64,000 nt of DNA from Luoshenia tenuis (GCF_014384745.1 NZ_JACRSO010000001.1:620001-684000); one strand, 5' to 3'. Numbered from the stretch's first letter, positions 43,409 to 52,752 are shown. Numbers and translations are program-made. Notes: generated by a model from the letters alone, not told the origin.

Positions 43409-43449
43409 ATTCTCTTCATTCTATTATAACCTATCCGTCAATCCCCGCG

Positions 43450-45108
43450 CTATCCAGCCGGGACCGGATCAAATCCCGAGGCGATCAGCAGGTAGCCGAT
43501 CAGCCCGATCATAAGAGCGATGACGATCATCATCGGATAATACCGGCGCATCAGCGTCCCTTCCTTGCCCACCATGCCTACCGTGACCAGCGCGGCGATG
43601 ATGGTACGCACGCCAAAGGGCACCCCTACGATGGCGCCGGCATTTTGCAGCGCGGCGATCAGCGTGGGCGACATGTTCAGCATGGTGGCCGTTTCCACCT
43701 GCAGGGAGCTAAACAGCGTATTGGATACCGTGCCCGAGGAGGAGACGAACGAACCCAGCACGCCGATCATGGGCGCCATCACCGGATAAGCCATGCCCGA
43801 TGCCTGGGCCAATGCCCCGGCGATCACCGAGGTCATCGAGTCCATCCCGCTGGCGTTGACATCGCTTCCCAGCATCACCTGCACCATGGCAAAGCTGGCG
43901 ATCAGCATGATCAGCGTCCCAACGCTCATTTTAAAGGTATTGCGCCAGGCGTGCCCCACCTGCCAGGCCTCCATCTTATGCATCAGCGGGGTGACAAGAG
44001 CCACCGCAAAGATCGGCAGCAGCCCGGGCAGATACCCCAGCGCCACCGTATAGTCCTTCCCCTCGATCCCCGCCAGGGAAGGGATGGTGATCTTCCACTG
44101 CTGCAGCCAACCACTGATCCCCAGTTCCGGGATGCGGGAGATGGCCAGAAACAGGATGACGATGATGTAGGGCATCCAGGCGCGCCACTGCTGCATATAG
44201 GTGTAACCGGCATCGGCCTGGTTATGCACGCTCTTCCAATCCCCCGGCCACTGCTCCTCCGGCAAAAAGTGCCACTCGTGCTTAGGCATTAAAAAGCCCT
44301 TGTGCGCCGCCAGCACCATCGCCGGCAGGCAGACCAGCGCGCCGATCATCGAGGGCAGCTCCGCCCCGATAAAGGTGGCCGCCAGCAGGAAAGGCACGAT
44401 AAAGCAGATGACCGAAAATGTCAAAAAGGGTAGCACTTCTACAAAATCCCGCCACTTTTTCTCCTTACCGTAGGTACGGGTCAATACCAGTATGGCGATA
44501 AAGGGCAGCAGCACTGCCGGCAGCGCGTACAAATACGCACTCCATTGAGTGACGGCCGCGCCGTAAAAAGCCGCATCCAGCCCCGCACGAACGGCGATGT
44601 CGCTGGTGGTATTGATCACCATCAGCGTAGGCGTGCCCACCGCACCGAAAATGATGGAGGGGATGTTCATCATCAGCGCCACCACCACGGCCGCCAGCGG
44701 CGGGAAGCCCAGGCCCACCAATAGCGGCGCCCCCAGCGCCGCCGGCATGCCGAAGCCCGCCGCGCCCTCGATAAAGGCGCCCAGGCCCATGCCGATGATG
44801 ATGGACTGGATACGCGGGTCCCGCGTGACCGAACCAAAGGCCCGGTTGATAGACGCCATGGCGCCCGAGGCGCGCATCTGGTTGATGATCAGCAGTGCGC
44901 TGAACAAAATGGTAAACAGCTCCACCGCCTTAAAAACGCCCAGCAGCGATTCGCCCGCGATATGCTGCCAATCCATCTGCCAGCCGAAAAACGCCACCAG
45001 CGCCGCCGAGACAAAGGCCGCCGGCATGGCCCTTGAGGCCGGCCATTTAAGCACCAAAAGTAAAATTGCCGCAACAAAAATGGGGATCGCCGCCAATAAC
45101 GGATACAC
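43450..45108 (-). CDS. L-lactate permease family transporter (LldP/GlcA)
   Basis: About 552 residues with 12-14 hydrophobic helices. Family hallmarks: FGMGLGAFIEGAAGFGMPAALGAP-type segment (AFIEGAAGFGMPAA visible at about 113-126), GTPTLMVINTT, and GSFVSSSGTVSNTLFSSLQ near the C-terminus. Exchanges or symports lactate or glycolate with protons. GTG at 45117 lies directly on the ribosome site; GTG 45108 has proper 8-base spacing. It starts shortly after the thiI stop, so it may share the transcript of the thiolation genes. Confidence 0.93.
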   Translation of the reverse strand: MYPLLAAIPIFVAAILLLVLKWPASRAMPAAFVSAALVAFFGWQMDWQHIAGESLLGVFKAVELFTILFSALLIINQMRASGAMASINRAFGSVTRDPRIQSIIIGMGLGAFIEGAAGFGMPAALGAPLLVGLGFPPLAAVVVALMMNIPSIIFGAVGTPTLMVINTTSDIAVRAGLDAAFYGAAVTQWSAYLYALPAVLLPFIAILVLTRTYGKEKKWRDFVEVLPFLTFSVICFIVPFLLAATFIGAELPSMIGALVCLPAMVLAAHKGFLMPKHEWHFLPEEQWPGDWKSVHNQADAGYTYMQQWRAWMPYIIVILFLAISRIPELGISGWLQQWKITIPSLAGIEGKDYTVALGYLPGLLPIFAVALVTPLMHKMEAWQVGHAWRNTFKMSVGTLIMLIASFAMVQVMLGSDVNASGMDSMTSVIAGALAQASGMAYPVMAPMIGVLGSFVSSSGTVSNTLFSSLQVETATMLNMSPTLIAALQNAGAIVGVPFGVRTIIAALVTVGMVGKEGTLMRRYYPMMIVIALMIGLIGYLLIASGFDPVPAG

Positions 45109-45125
45109 GCCGTCCACTCCTTACT

Positions 45126-46301
45126 CTACTCGTCCAGGCCGCGCCCGGCCGCGTTAAAGGTCACCTCTTCCGTACCGTCTATCGCCTCTTGCACCAGCGC
45201 CCCGATATCCAGCACCTTTTCTGAGGCCTCGATGCGCTCCAGCTTGGGCCGGGTCACCGGGTGGCGCGGGGTAAATACGGTGCAGCAATCCTCGTAGGGC
45301 AGGATGGAGGTCTCATAGGTGCCGATCTTCATGGCGATCTCCATGATCTCCTGCTTGTCCATGCCGATCACCGGCCGGAAAACCGGCATGTCCACCACCG
45401 CGTCGGTGGCAGCCAGGGCCTCCATGGTCTGGCTGGCTACCTGGCCGATGCTCTCGCCGGTGACCAGCGCCCCGCCCTTGCCCCTTTGGGCCAGCCCCTG
45501 GGCAATGCGCATCATAAACCGGCGCATGATCACCGTCAGCTCCCCTTCCGGGCACTTTTGGTAGATCTCCTGCTGAATCTTGGTAAAGGGCACCACGTGC
45601 ACCCGCACCGGGCCCGCGTATTCCGATAAAAGCTTGGCCAGCGTCAGCACCTTTTCCTTAGCCGGCTCACCAGTATAGGGATAGGAGAAAAAGTGCACCG
45701 CCTCGATAGCCACGCCCCGCTTGGCCACCATATAACCGGCCACCGGGCTGTCGATACCGCCAGAGAGCAGCAAAAAGGCCCGCCCGTTGGTGCCCACCGG
45801 CATACCGCCGGCAGCCGGCAGGGTCTCGCAGTGTAAAAACGCCTGCTCGCGCACCTCCACCTCCAGCGTCACTTCGGGATGGTGCACATCCACCTTCCAG
45901 CCCGGCAGGTTTTCTAAAATATAGCCGCCTACCTCCTCGCAGATCTCAGGCGAGGTCATGGGGAAGCGCTTGTCCGCCCGCCGCGCCTTCACCTTAAATG
46001 TGGTGGGGCGCTTGTCCCGCATCATCTCCACCGCCTGGTCGCGTATGGCGGAAATATCCTTTTCAACCGCGATGGCCGGGCTGAGCGAATGTACGCCAAA
46101 CACCTTGCGGATACGCTCCATCACCGCATCCAGGTTCTGTACGCCCCGGATATAATACCGCCCGTCTCCCTTTTCCACGGCGGCCTGCGGCTCGTCATAC
46201 AGCCTGCGCTTCATCTCCCGCACCAGACGGTGCTCAAAATAAGGGCGGTTCAGCCCTTTTAAGTGGATCTCGCCGAAGCGCACGAGAATCAATTGTTCCA
46301 T
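45126..46301 (-). CDS. thiI: tRNA 4-thiouridine synthetase ThiI
   Basis: 391 residues, the form without a rhodanese domain. N-terminal ferredoxin-like and THUMP domains (VRFGEIHLKG, FKVKARRADKRFP) followed by a PP-loop adenylating domain, LLSGGIDSPVAGYM near 180, and the conserved Cys in EDCCTVF. Makes s4U8 in tRNA and may feed sulfur to thiamine. ATG 46301 is better spaced from AGGAGG than ATG 46307. The preceding cysteine desulfurase gene is the expected sulfur donor. Confidence 0.95.
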   Translation of the reverse strand: MEQLILVRFGEIHLKGLNRPYFEHRLVREMKRRLYDEPQAAVEKGDGRYYIRGVQNLDAVMERIRKVFGVHSLSPAIAVEKDISAIRDQAVEMMRDKRPTTFKVKARRADKRFPMTSPEICEEVGGYILENLPGWKVDVHHPEVTLEVEVREQAFLHCETLPAAGGMPVGTNGRAFLLLSGGIDSPVAGYMVAKRGVAIEAVHFFSYPYTGEPAKEKVLTLAKLLSEYAGPVRVHVVPFTKIQQEIYQKCPEGELTVIMRRFMMRIAQGLAQRGKGGALVTGESIGQVASQTMEALAATDAVVDMPVFRPVIGMDKQEIMEIAMKIGTYETSILPYEDCCTVFTPRHPVTRPKLERIEASEKVLDIGALVQEAIDGTEEVTFNAAGRGLDE

Positions 46302-46307
46302 TATCAT

Positions 46308-47468
46308 TTACCTCCTGCGGTATTGGCGCAAGGAAAGCACCATCTCTTTAATCGCATCCGCGGCCTCATCCATCTGTCCTAAGGTATTAAGCGGCGATAA
46401 GCTCAAGCGTATTGCCCCTTCGGCGCGCTTGCCGGTCACACCCATGGCTTTAAGCGTCCCGGAAAGGCGCGAGCCGTGCGAGGCGCAGGCCGAGCCCGTG
46501 GATACATAGACCTGCCGCTGCTCCAGCGCGTGCAGCAGCACCTGGGCGCGCACGCCCTCGAAGGATAGGTTGAGGATATGGGGTGCGGAAAAATCCCCCG
46601 CTGGGTCCGGCCCGTTCACCCGCACATCGCCAATAGCCAGCAGTTGCCCCAGCAGGTAGAGTTTCATCTTTCGCAATTCCTCGCGCCAGGCCGCCCCTTC
46701 CTCCTGCCAGCGGACTAGCGCGGTTTTAAAGCCCAGCGCCGCGGCCACGTCCTCAGTGCCTGAGCGCAGGCCATACTCCTGCCCGCCGCCGGCCTGCACC
46801 CCGCGCAGGGTTACGCCATCGCGCACAAACAGGGCGCCCGCGCCCCTGGGGCCGTGCACCTTGTGGGCGCTTACGGTATACAGATCCACATTTTTAAGCT
46901 TCAGCGGCGTGCGCAAAAAGCCCTGTACCCCATCGCAATGAACCAAAGCGTCCGGCCGCGCGGCCTTCACCGCCCGGGCAATGCCCTCGATATCCATCCG
47001 CGCGCCGGTCTCGTTATTCACCTGCATGCAGGTGACGATCACCGGCCGATCCGCAGGGGCGCTATCTGCCGCCTGGCCCACGGCTTGGGGCGTTACCAAC
47101 CCCTCCGGAGTAGCCGGCAGGGGCACGATCTCCCACCCCCGCAGCTTTAAAAAGGCCGCGCTTTCCCCCACCGCCGGATGCTCCAGTGCAGAGACCAGCA
47201 GGCTGCCAGGCTGGTTATACCGGTTGGCCGCGCCGATCAGGGCCAGGTTGTCCCCATCGGTTCCGCCCCCGGTCAGCACGACCCGCCCGCCGCTGGCCCC
47301 CATGGCCCCGGCGGCCGCCCGCCTTGCTTCCTCAAACTGGCGGCGCACCTTCACCGCCGGCGCGTACAGCGCCGAAGGATTCATCCACCGCTCCAGCATC
47401 GCCGCCCTTACCGCCTCTACTACCTCGGGGAAGGGCTGGGTCGTGGCGCTGTTATCCAGATAGACCAT
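46308..47468 (-). CDS. Cysteine desulfurase, NifS/IscS-like, paired with ThiI
   Basis: 386 residues, PLP enzyme of aminotransferase class V. VYLDNSATT at the N-terminus, PLP lysine in SAHKVHGPRGAG (about 200) and catalytic cysteine in STGSACASHGS (about 325). It gives sulfur to ThiI, whose gene follows at once; such NifZ/IscS-like dedicated desulfurases are known beside thiI in Firmicutes. GGGGAG before ATG 47468. Confidence 0.94.
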   Translation of the reverse strand: MVYLDNSATTQPFPEVVEAVRAAMLERWMNPSALYAPAVKVRRQFEEARRAAAGAMGASGGRVVLTGGGTDGDNLALIGAANRYNQPGSLLVSALEHPAVGESAAFLKLRGWEIVPLPATPEGLVTPQAVGQAADSAPADRPVIVTCMQVNNETGARMDIEGIARAVKAARPDALVHCDGVQGFLRTPLKLKNVDLYTVSAHKVHGPRGAGALFVRDGVTLRGVQAGGGQEYGLRSGTEDVAAALGFKTALVRWQEEGAAWREELRKMKLYLLGQLLAIGDVRVNGPDPAGDFSAPHILNLSFEGVRAQVLLHALEQRQVYVSTGSACASHGSRLSGTLKAMGVTGKRAEGAIRLSLSPLNTLGQMDEAADAIKEMVLSLRQYRRR

Positions 47469-47475
47469 CTTTTGC

Positions 47476-48030
47476 TCATCTCCCCTGATACAGGCGCGCG
47501 CGCTTGTTCTGCTGGCGGATCATCTCAAAGAGCTTCTCGTTGGGCGAAAACAGCAGCATGGTCTTTTCGCCATTGCGGTTAAAATACGCGTAATGGGTGG
47601 CGACCCCGTCCGGCGTGGCGATCACCTTTTGCAGCTCTGGCATATTGGAAAGGCGCTTGCCCTCCTCATCGGCGATGGGGCCCATGGATTCAAAGTTGGC
47701 CACATCACAGGTCATCAGCTTGCGGCGCTTGGCGTTGGCGATCACCCGGGCGATCTCCAGATCCCCATTGGAAAAGATGTACTCATAATCCGTGAGCATC
47801 TTGCGCCGCCGCCAGCGGTACAGCAAGCTGAGCGCCAGGCAGATCACCGGCACCGAAAAGCCCAGGATCGCCCCGGCCGTGCCGCCGCTGATGGGGAACA
47901 GGTAAAACGCCGCGAACGTGATCACGGTCAGCACCAGGAAGATGATCTGACCCGCTTTAAGCATGCCCAGCACGCCCCGGCGGGGTTTGGGTGCAGATAC
48001 GATCTGCTCATAATACTCTTCTACTTGCAT
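47476..48030 (-). CDS. DUF6106-like small membrane protein
   Basis: 184 residues. Starts with VEEYYEQIVSAPKP, followed by two hydrophobic helices (about 26-46 and 50-68) and a cytoplasmic alpha/beta tail (YEYIFSNGDLEIARV, FNRNGEKTMLLFSPNE). The pattern matches the DUF6106 family of Clostridia, whose function is unknown. It is first in the run leading to the desulfurase and thiI, 7 bases upstream. Confidence 0.75.
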   Translation of the reverse strand: MQVEEYYEQIVSAPKPRRGVLGMLKAGQIIFLVLTVITFAAFYLFPISGGTAGAILGFSVPVICLALSLLYRWRRRKMLTDYEYIFSNGDLEIARVIANAKRRKLMTCDVANFESMGPIADEEGKRLSNMPELQKVIATPDGVATHYAYFNRNGEKTMLLFSPNEKLFEMIRQQNKRARLYQGR

Positions 48031-48201
48031 AAAAAGCCTCCCTAAATTCTGGGCATAATGAACCTATTTTACAATGATTTATATTGTAGCACGTTTTTTT
48101 AAAACAGAGAACCCCTTATTGGGGGCATTAGCCGCAGCAAACGGGGCAATACTAGAGGCAAAGTTAAAAAAAGAGAAGCAATCTATCCCGAAGGAGTCGA
48201 T

Positions 48202-49812
48202 ATGAAGATGCAATGCCCTATCTGCCGGGCGCAAAACCCGGATTCTTACTACTTTTGCCCCAACTGCGGCTGCATGCTCAAGCCCCGTACCGGCCGCTTG
48301 CAGGACGCCCCGCCGGTACAGATACAGGCGCAGGACCCCCCGGCGCAAAACAGAATGATTGAACCGGCCGGGCAGGCGGCGGACGCCGCACCGTCTCAAA
48401 CGCCCCAGACGCATGCCCAAAAGCCGGATAAAGCCATTGCGGCCGACCCGTTGCGCGACCCCGTGCGCGCGGCCCACGGCATGCCCGCTGGACGCGAGCC
48501 CATCGTCACCATCCCGGAGGATCCCTTCCAAGATTTGCCCGAGACCCGGCAGGAGCGGGCGGCGCGCAAGCGCAGCGTGCGCCGCGGCATGGCCATCGCG
48601 GTGGCGGCTGTGGCCGTCGTAGCCGCGGGGATCGCCGGGTACGCGGGGGTCAGCCACTATCTAGGGGCCAACGACGCCCCGGTGAACCGTCAGCAGGCGG
48701 CTGCCTCCCCAGCGCCGGTGGATCCTTCCGAGTATCAGCCCAAGATCGAGGCTATCTCGCGGGATGGGGAAAAGCTGCAGGTCGTCACCGTCCGCGGCCA
48801 GGATGGTGAGAGCGTGCGCCTCTCCCCTGTGGAGCGCACCGGTGTGATTCAAAACGGCAGCGCGCAGTTCGAGATCAAGGAGAGCGAATTGCTCAGCCAA
48901 TGGCCCGAGAGCGAACAGGTCTCCTGTGAGATCACCGTAACGGTAGAGGGTTCGGGCCAGCCGCGCAGCTACACGCTCACCCCCGAGGGGCTTAAGGTAG
49001 AACCCACCGAGTTGGTGTTGATCTCGCCCGAGGGCGAAAGCGTCTCCACCACCTCCCCGGCGGTACTGTTGGACCTGCAGCTGGAGCCGGGCAGCAAGCT
49101 CTGGATCAACGGGGAGGACGTATCCGCCCAGCTGGACGATACCGGCCGTTATACCGTGACGGTGCCGCTCACCGCCGGACAGACCAGCGAGCATACCATC
49201 AAGGCCCAGGCACCCTATCACCTGCCCATCACCCGGACCATTACCATCGAGCGGCCGGGCATGCCCGTGGCGCTCTCCTTAAGCGAGGACCTAAGCGAGA
49301 TCACCGAGGAGGAGACCTTTACCGTTTCGGGCCAGTGCGACCCGGACGCGGTGATCACCTGCCCGCTGATGCTTTCGGGCAGCCTGACGCAGGACAGCGG
49401 CGGCAACTTCACCTTTACGGCCCAGCTGAGGGATTACGGCTGGCAAAATATCGAGGTGACCGCTACCATGGGCGATGGCTCTCAATCCCGGCTCACCCAC
49501 CGGCTGTACCGCAAGCCCAATGCGGAGGAATACACCAAAAGCGCCTGGAAGATGGATTATCCCAAGCTCTCCGCCGCCCCTGAAAAGCTGGCGGGCAAGG
49601 TTTTTCTGTGCGAGGGGACCATTGGCGAGGTGACCCCCGGCAGCCCCATGCGCTTTACCTTTACCCTATCCGATGGCGAGGCGCTGGCGATCACCTACGA
49701 TGGGGCCGTTAAGGTCAAAGAGGGGGACGCCTGCCGCATCTTTGCCGATGTGGTTGGAGAAAAGCTGGATGGGCTGCCGCTGATGGCCGCCCGGCTGATC
49801 TATCCGGCTTAA
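48202..49812 (+). CDS. Zinc-ribbon membrane protein with extracytoplasmic beta-rich repeats
   Basis: 536 residues. N-terminal zinc ribbon CPICRAQNPDSYYFCPNCG (6-24), a Pro/Ala/Gln-rich linker, one membrane helix at about 133-153, then an outer region of about 380 residues with Ig-like or bacterial-immunoglobulin-like beta segments (LDLQLEPGSKLWINGEDVS and similar) and a C-terminal OB-like segment. The architecture (cytoplasmic zinc ribbon, TM, exported domains) is common in Firmicutes envelope proteins of unknown function. AAGGAGTCGAT precedes the ATG; a terminator follows the stop. Confidence 0.8.
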   Translation: MKMQCPICRAQNPDSYYFCPNCGCMLKPRTGRLQDAPPVQIQAQDPPAQNRMIEPAGQAADAAPSQTPQTHAQKPDKAIAADPLRDPVRAAHGMPAGREPIVTIPEDPFQDLPETRQERAARKRSVRRGMAIAVAAVAVVAAGIAGYAGVSHYLGANDAPVNRQQAAASPAPVDPSEYQPKIEAISRDGEKLQVVTVRGQDGESVRLSPVERTGVIQNGSAQFEIKESELLSQWPESEQVSCEITVTVEGSGQPRSYTLTPEGLKVEPTELVLISPEGESVSTTSPAVLLDLQLEPGSKLWINGEDVSAQLDDTGRYTVTVPLTAGQTSEHTIKAQAPYHLPITRTITIERPGMPVALSLSEDLSEITEEETFTVSGQCDPDAVITCPLMLSGSLTQDSGGNFTFTAQLRDYGWQNIEVTATMGDGSQSRLTHRLYRKPNAEEYTKSAWKMDYPKLSAAPEKLAGKVFLCEGTIGEVTPGSPMRFTFTLSDGEALAITYDGAVKVKEGDACRIFADVVGEKLDGLPLMAARLIYPA

Positions 49813-49833
49813 AATATCTAGTATAAGAGCCAC

Positions 49834-49869
49834 AAAGGCCGGTACCGCCATGGCGGTGCCGGCCTTTTT
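49834..49869 (+). terminator. Intrinsic terminator after the zinc-ribbon membrane protein gene
   Basis: 16-bp near-perfect stem AAAGGCCGGTACCGCC/GGCGGTGCCGGCCTTT followed by TTTTC. Confidence 0.9.
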
Positions 49870-49965
49870 CTTTGCGCTGGCTATAGTCTAACGTGCGCAT
49901 ACCTTGTTTTGACCTCCCATAAAGCATTAAAATGGAGGAAAGATCGTTCTGGTTTATAGAATAAG

Positions 49966-50055
49966 GCGCAATACCGTCCGGATGGCCTGCATCCCAACGA
50001 CGCGGGCCATGCCCGCATCGCCTCGCGCCTGGCGGGCTTTTTGCAGACGCTCTAA
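49966..50055 (+). pseudogene. C-terminal remnant of an SGNH/GDSL hydrolase
   Basis: Reads AQYRPDGLHPNDAGHARIA and ends GFLQTL-stop. DGLHPNDAGH is the block V motif (catalytic Asp and His) of SGNH hydrolases. A stop codon lies three codons upstream and nothing else of the gene remains, so only about 30 residues survive. Confidence 0.7.
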
Positions 50056-50083
50056 CACAACATTTCATAAAGGGGGAACATCT

Positions 50084-50533
50084 ATGAAAACCTGTCCCAA
50101 ATGTCAGGAGCTCAACAGCGACAACGCAACTGAGTGCTTTAAGTGCCACACCTCGCTTAAAAGCGCTGCGGCAAGCGGCGCCAAAAAGGTCTGCCCGCAC
50201 TGCGGCGGAATCTACGCGGCCAACGTGCAGCTCTGCCCGGAATGCCACCTGCCGCTGACCCCCTATACCGGCTCGGTCACGCCCGATGTGCCCAAGGCTG
50301 CGGCCTATGGCTCGGTAACCTGGCTGTATATCGTTTCCATCCTGTTCCCGGGGCTGGGCATCGTCCTGGGGTGCATATTTGTAGCCAAAGACGATATGGA
50401 CCTGGCCAAATCGTTGATTATCACCGGCATCATCGCTACTTTTCTATGGTTTTTCCTGTTCCAAATCGTCAGCTGCGCCTGTGCAGGGGACGCCGCGGGC
50501 GCCGTATCCAGCTACAAGCCCAAATACTATTAA
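50084..50533 (+). CDS. Double zinc-ribbon membrane protein
   Basis: 149 residues from ATG 50084 (AAAGGGGGAACATCT upstream). CPKCQELNSDNATECFKCH and CPHCGGIYAANVQLCPECH form two zinc ribbons (about 4-25 and 37-56). Two hydrophobic segments follow (about 80-100 and 112-135), the second containing a Cys pair. Similar proteins are small membrane-associated sensors or scaffolds of unknown role. Terminators on both sides make it a single-gene transcript. Confidence 0.75.
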   Translation: MKTCPKCQELNSDNATECFKCHTSLKSAAASGAKKVCPHCGGIYAANVQLCPECHLPLTPYTGSVTPDVPKAAAYGSVTWLYIVSILFPGLGIVLGCIFVAKDDMDLAKSLIITGIIATFLWFFLFQIVSCACAGDAAGAVSSYKPKYY

Positions 50534-50548
50534 GCCGTAAGGATAAAT

Positions 50549-50582
50549 GCCCGCCCTCAAGAGGGCGGGCATTTGGTTTTTT
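50549..50582 (+). terminator. Intrinsic terminator
   Basis: GCCCGCCCTC/GAGGGCGGGC hairpin followed by ATTTGGTTTTTT after the double zinc-ribbon gene. Confidence 0.85.
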
Positions 50583-50657
50583 CATGCCTTCTTGCCGATA
50601 AACCGCTCCTATGCTATGCTTTTTGATAGAAACGATAGGATAAAGGAGGGCTATTCC

Positions 50658-51476
50658 ATGCCGGCCATTCAAATGGTATGCTCGGATATCGACGGCACGA
50701 TCCTGAACTCTCGCCATCAAGCCTCGCAGCGGACGTGCACAGCCATCTTGCGCGCCGCGCAACAGGTTCCCTTCGTCTTGGTTTCCGCCCGCAGCCCCAA
50801 AGGCGTTGGCGCGGTTGCCGATATGCTGGGCCTTGCGCATCAGCCCATGATCTGCTTTAGCGGCGCGCTGCTGGTCTACCACGGCCGTTTGGAACGCCTG
50901 GCCTTCCTGGATGCCGGGGCCAGCGCCAAAGTCGTTCAGCTTTGCCGGGCGCTGGGCGTGCACCTTAGCGTGTACGAAGGGGAAAACTGGTTTTGTGAGC
51001 GGTTCGACCCCTGGGCCAAACAGGAGGCGGATATCGTAGGGTTCCAGCCGGAGCTGCGCGCCTTTGCCCCGCTCGCGGCGCAGTGGCGTGCCCGGCAGGC
51101 CGGGCCGGATAAGCTGCTGTGCATGGCGCCGCCCGCGCAGCTGGACCGACTGACCGCCCAGCTGCAAGCCTGCCCGGAGGCGGAGCTGCTGGCCGTTTCC
51201 CGCTCTAAAGATACCTATCTTGAAGTCGGCGCCCGGGGCGTTTCCAAGCCTATGGCCATCGACGCGCTTGCCAGGCGGCTGGGGATCGGGCGCCAGTCCA
51301 TCCTGGCTATGGGGGATCATGATAACGATATCGAGATGCTGCGCTATGCCGGTATGGGCGTAGCCATGGGGCAGGCGCCCGACCCGGTTCGCCTCGCGGC
51401 GGACGCCCTCACCCTCACCCAAGATGAGGACGGCGCTGCGCTGGCCATCGAGCGGTACCTGTTCAAAGAGAAATGA
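50658..51476 (+). CDS. HAD-superfamily Cof-type sugar phosphatase
   Basis: 272 residues from ATG 50658, with AGGAGGG at 7 bases. Motif I CSDIDGTILNS, motif II VLVSARS, Lys in SKPMAIDAL and motif IV MGDHDNDIEML, with a C2-type cap domain between, define the Cof/YkrA subfamily, phosphatases of sugar or cofactor phosphates. The AlkD-like gene follows after 9 bases, so the two are likely co-transcribed. Substrate not predictable. Confidence 0.92.
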   Translation: MPAIQMVCSDIDGTILNSRHQASQRTCTAILRAAQQVPFVLVSARSPKGVGAVADMLGLAHQPMICFSGALLVYHGRLERLAFLDAGASAKVVQLCRALGVHLSVYEGENWFCERFDPWAKQEADIVGFQPELRAFAPLAAQWRARQAGPDKLLCMAPPAQLDRLTAQLQACPEAELLAVSRSKDTYLEVGARGVSKPMAIDALARRLGIGRQSILAMGDHDNDIEMLRYAGMGVAMGQAPDPVRLAADALTLTQDEDGAALAIERYLFKEK

Positions 51477-51485
51477 GGTGGCGCA

Positions 51486-52187
51486 ATGAATAACCAACAG
51501 GCCCTGCTGTGCCTGCAACAGATGTCCGAGCCGGGCTATCAGGCCTTTACCAGCAAATTGCTGCCCGGCGTGACGGGGATCCTGGGGGTGCGGCTGCCAA
51601 AGGTACGCGCGCTGGCCAAGGAGATCGCCCGAGCGCAGGACTGGGCCGGATTTTTAGCCCAGGCGCCGGAGGGCTGCTTTGAACTGACGCTGCTGCACGG
51701 CTTTATCATCGCCCAGGCCAAAATGCCGCCCGAGCAGCGGCTGGAACGGGTTCGTGGATTCATCCCGCTGATCGATAACTGGTCGGTATGCGACAGCTTT
51801 TGCACCAGCTTAAAGGATGCGCGCCGGTTCCCCCAGCCCTATTGGGCGCTGGCCGGGCAGCAGCTTGAAAGCGGACAGGAATACGCCATGCGCTTTGGCG
51901 CTGTGCTGATGCTGCACCACTTTATCCTCCCTGAATACGCAGATGAAGTATTGGCCCGGCTGGATGGGGCGCAGCACCCCGGGTACTACTTTAAAATGGC
52001 TGCCGCCTGGACAGTAGCCGAGTGCTGCGCAAAATTTCCACAGGCGGCGCTGGACTATCTGGCTTCACCCAGCTGCCACCTGGACGGCTTTACCTATCGC
52101 AAGGCCATCCAAAAGGCATTAGAATCCTACCGGGTAACGCCCGAAGATAAAGCGCGCCTGCGCGCCCTTAAAGGCAGCGCCCGGTAA
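51486..52187 (+). CDS. AlkD-like DNA alkylation repair protein (HEAT-like repeats)
   Basis: 233 residues. HEAT-like helical repeats with GVRLPKVRALAKEIA, LIDNWSVCDSF, EYAMRFGAVLMLHHF and AAWTVAEC, the conserved pattern of AlkC/AlkD glycosylases that excise 3-methyladenine and 7-methylguanine. The catalytic Asp equivalent is probably in LIDNWSVCD, with aromatic residues lining the cleft. GAGGTGGCGC upstream. Clostridia often carry several such paralogues, some without glycosylase activity. Confidence 0.88.
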   Translation: MNNQQALLCLQQMSEPGYQAFTSKLLPGVTGILGVRLPKVRALAKEIARAQDWAGFLAQAPEGCFELTLLHGFIIAQAKMPPEQRLERVRGFIPLIDNWSVCDSFCTSLKDARRFPQPYWALAGQQLESGQEYAMRFGAVLMLHHFILPEYADEVLARLDGAQHPGYYFKMAAAWTVAECCAKFPQAALDYLASPSCHLDGFTYRKAIQKALESYRVTPEDKARLRALKGSAR

Positions 52188-52190
52188 CCC

Positions 52191-52224
52191 AAAAAGTGCG
52201 TGGCATAGCCACGCACTTTTTTAT
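52191..52224. terminator. Bidirectional terminator between alkD-like and def
   Basis: AAAAAGTGCGTGGC/GCCACGCACTTTTT perfect stem serves convergent genes on both strands. Confidence 0.9.
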
Positions 52225-52694
52225 AAGCTTTGCAATTCCTTCTCACTTAGCCAGTGGGTCACCCGCTGGGTAAAGACGATGCCGTCCAGATGGTCCAGCT
52301 CGTGGCTTAAGCACTGGGCCAGCAAGCCCTCGCCCTCCAGCGTAAAGGGCTCGCCCCGCTCATTTAGCGCCTGCACCCGCACCCTTTGCGGGCGTATCGT
52401 CCGGCCCCAACGTCCAGGGAAGCTCAGGCACCCTTCCAGGCACTCCTGCTCGCCCTCGGCCTCCAGAATGACGGGGTTGACCAGATGGATCAGCTCGCCC
52501 TCCCAGTCGATCACCACCGCCCGGCGCAATACGCCGATCTGGCAGGCCGCGATGGCCGCGCCATTGCCCGCCGCCCGCAGGGTATCCCCCATATCCTCCA
52601 GCAGGGTGCGGATGCGCTCATCCACCTGTGCAATGGGCCTGCAAGGCTTGCGCAGTACCGGGTCATCGTCTATGCGTAACGTTCTTATCGCCAT
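52221..52694 (-). CDS. def: Peptide deformylase
   Basis: 157 residues. Removes the N-formyl group from new proteins. Motif 2 EGCLSFPG (Cys metal ligand) and motif 3 HELDHLDG (HExxH) are intact. Motif 1 reads GAAIAACQIG, with Ala for the third Gly of GxGxAAxQ, as seen in some secondary deformylases. No fmt or priA neighbour, so it may be an additional copy. A promoter TTGACG-N17-TATGCT lies at 52724-52752. Confidence 0.93.
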   Translation of the reverse strand: MAIRTLRIDDDPVLRKPCRPIAQVDERIRTLLEDMGDTLRAAGNGAAIAACQIGVLRRAVVIDWEGELIHLVNPVILEAEGEQECLEGCLSFPGRWGRTIRPQRVRVQALNERGEPFTLEGEGLLAQCLSHELDHLDGIVFTQRVTHWLSEKELQSL

Positions 52695-52723
52695 TATCCT
52701 GTCCTCCTGTCCATTCCATATCC

Positions 52724-52752
52724 AGCATAGCCAAAGGCTGCCTTTACGTCAA
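52724..52752 (-). promoter_or_regulatory. Sigma-A promoter of def
   Basis: Minus strand TTGACG (52747-52752), 17-base spacer, TATGCT (52724-52729), 30 bases upstream of the def start. Confidence 0.65.

Noticed and set aside
51539..51805. Minus-strand frame opposite the AlkD-like gene
   Set aside because: Antisense shadow lacking start signals and any recognisable motif.
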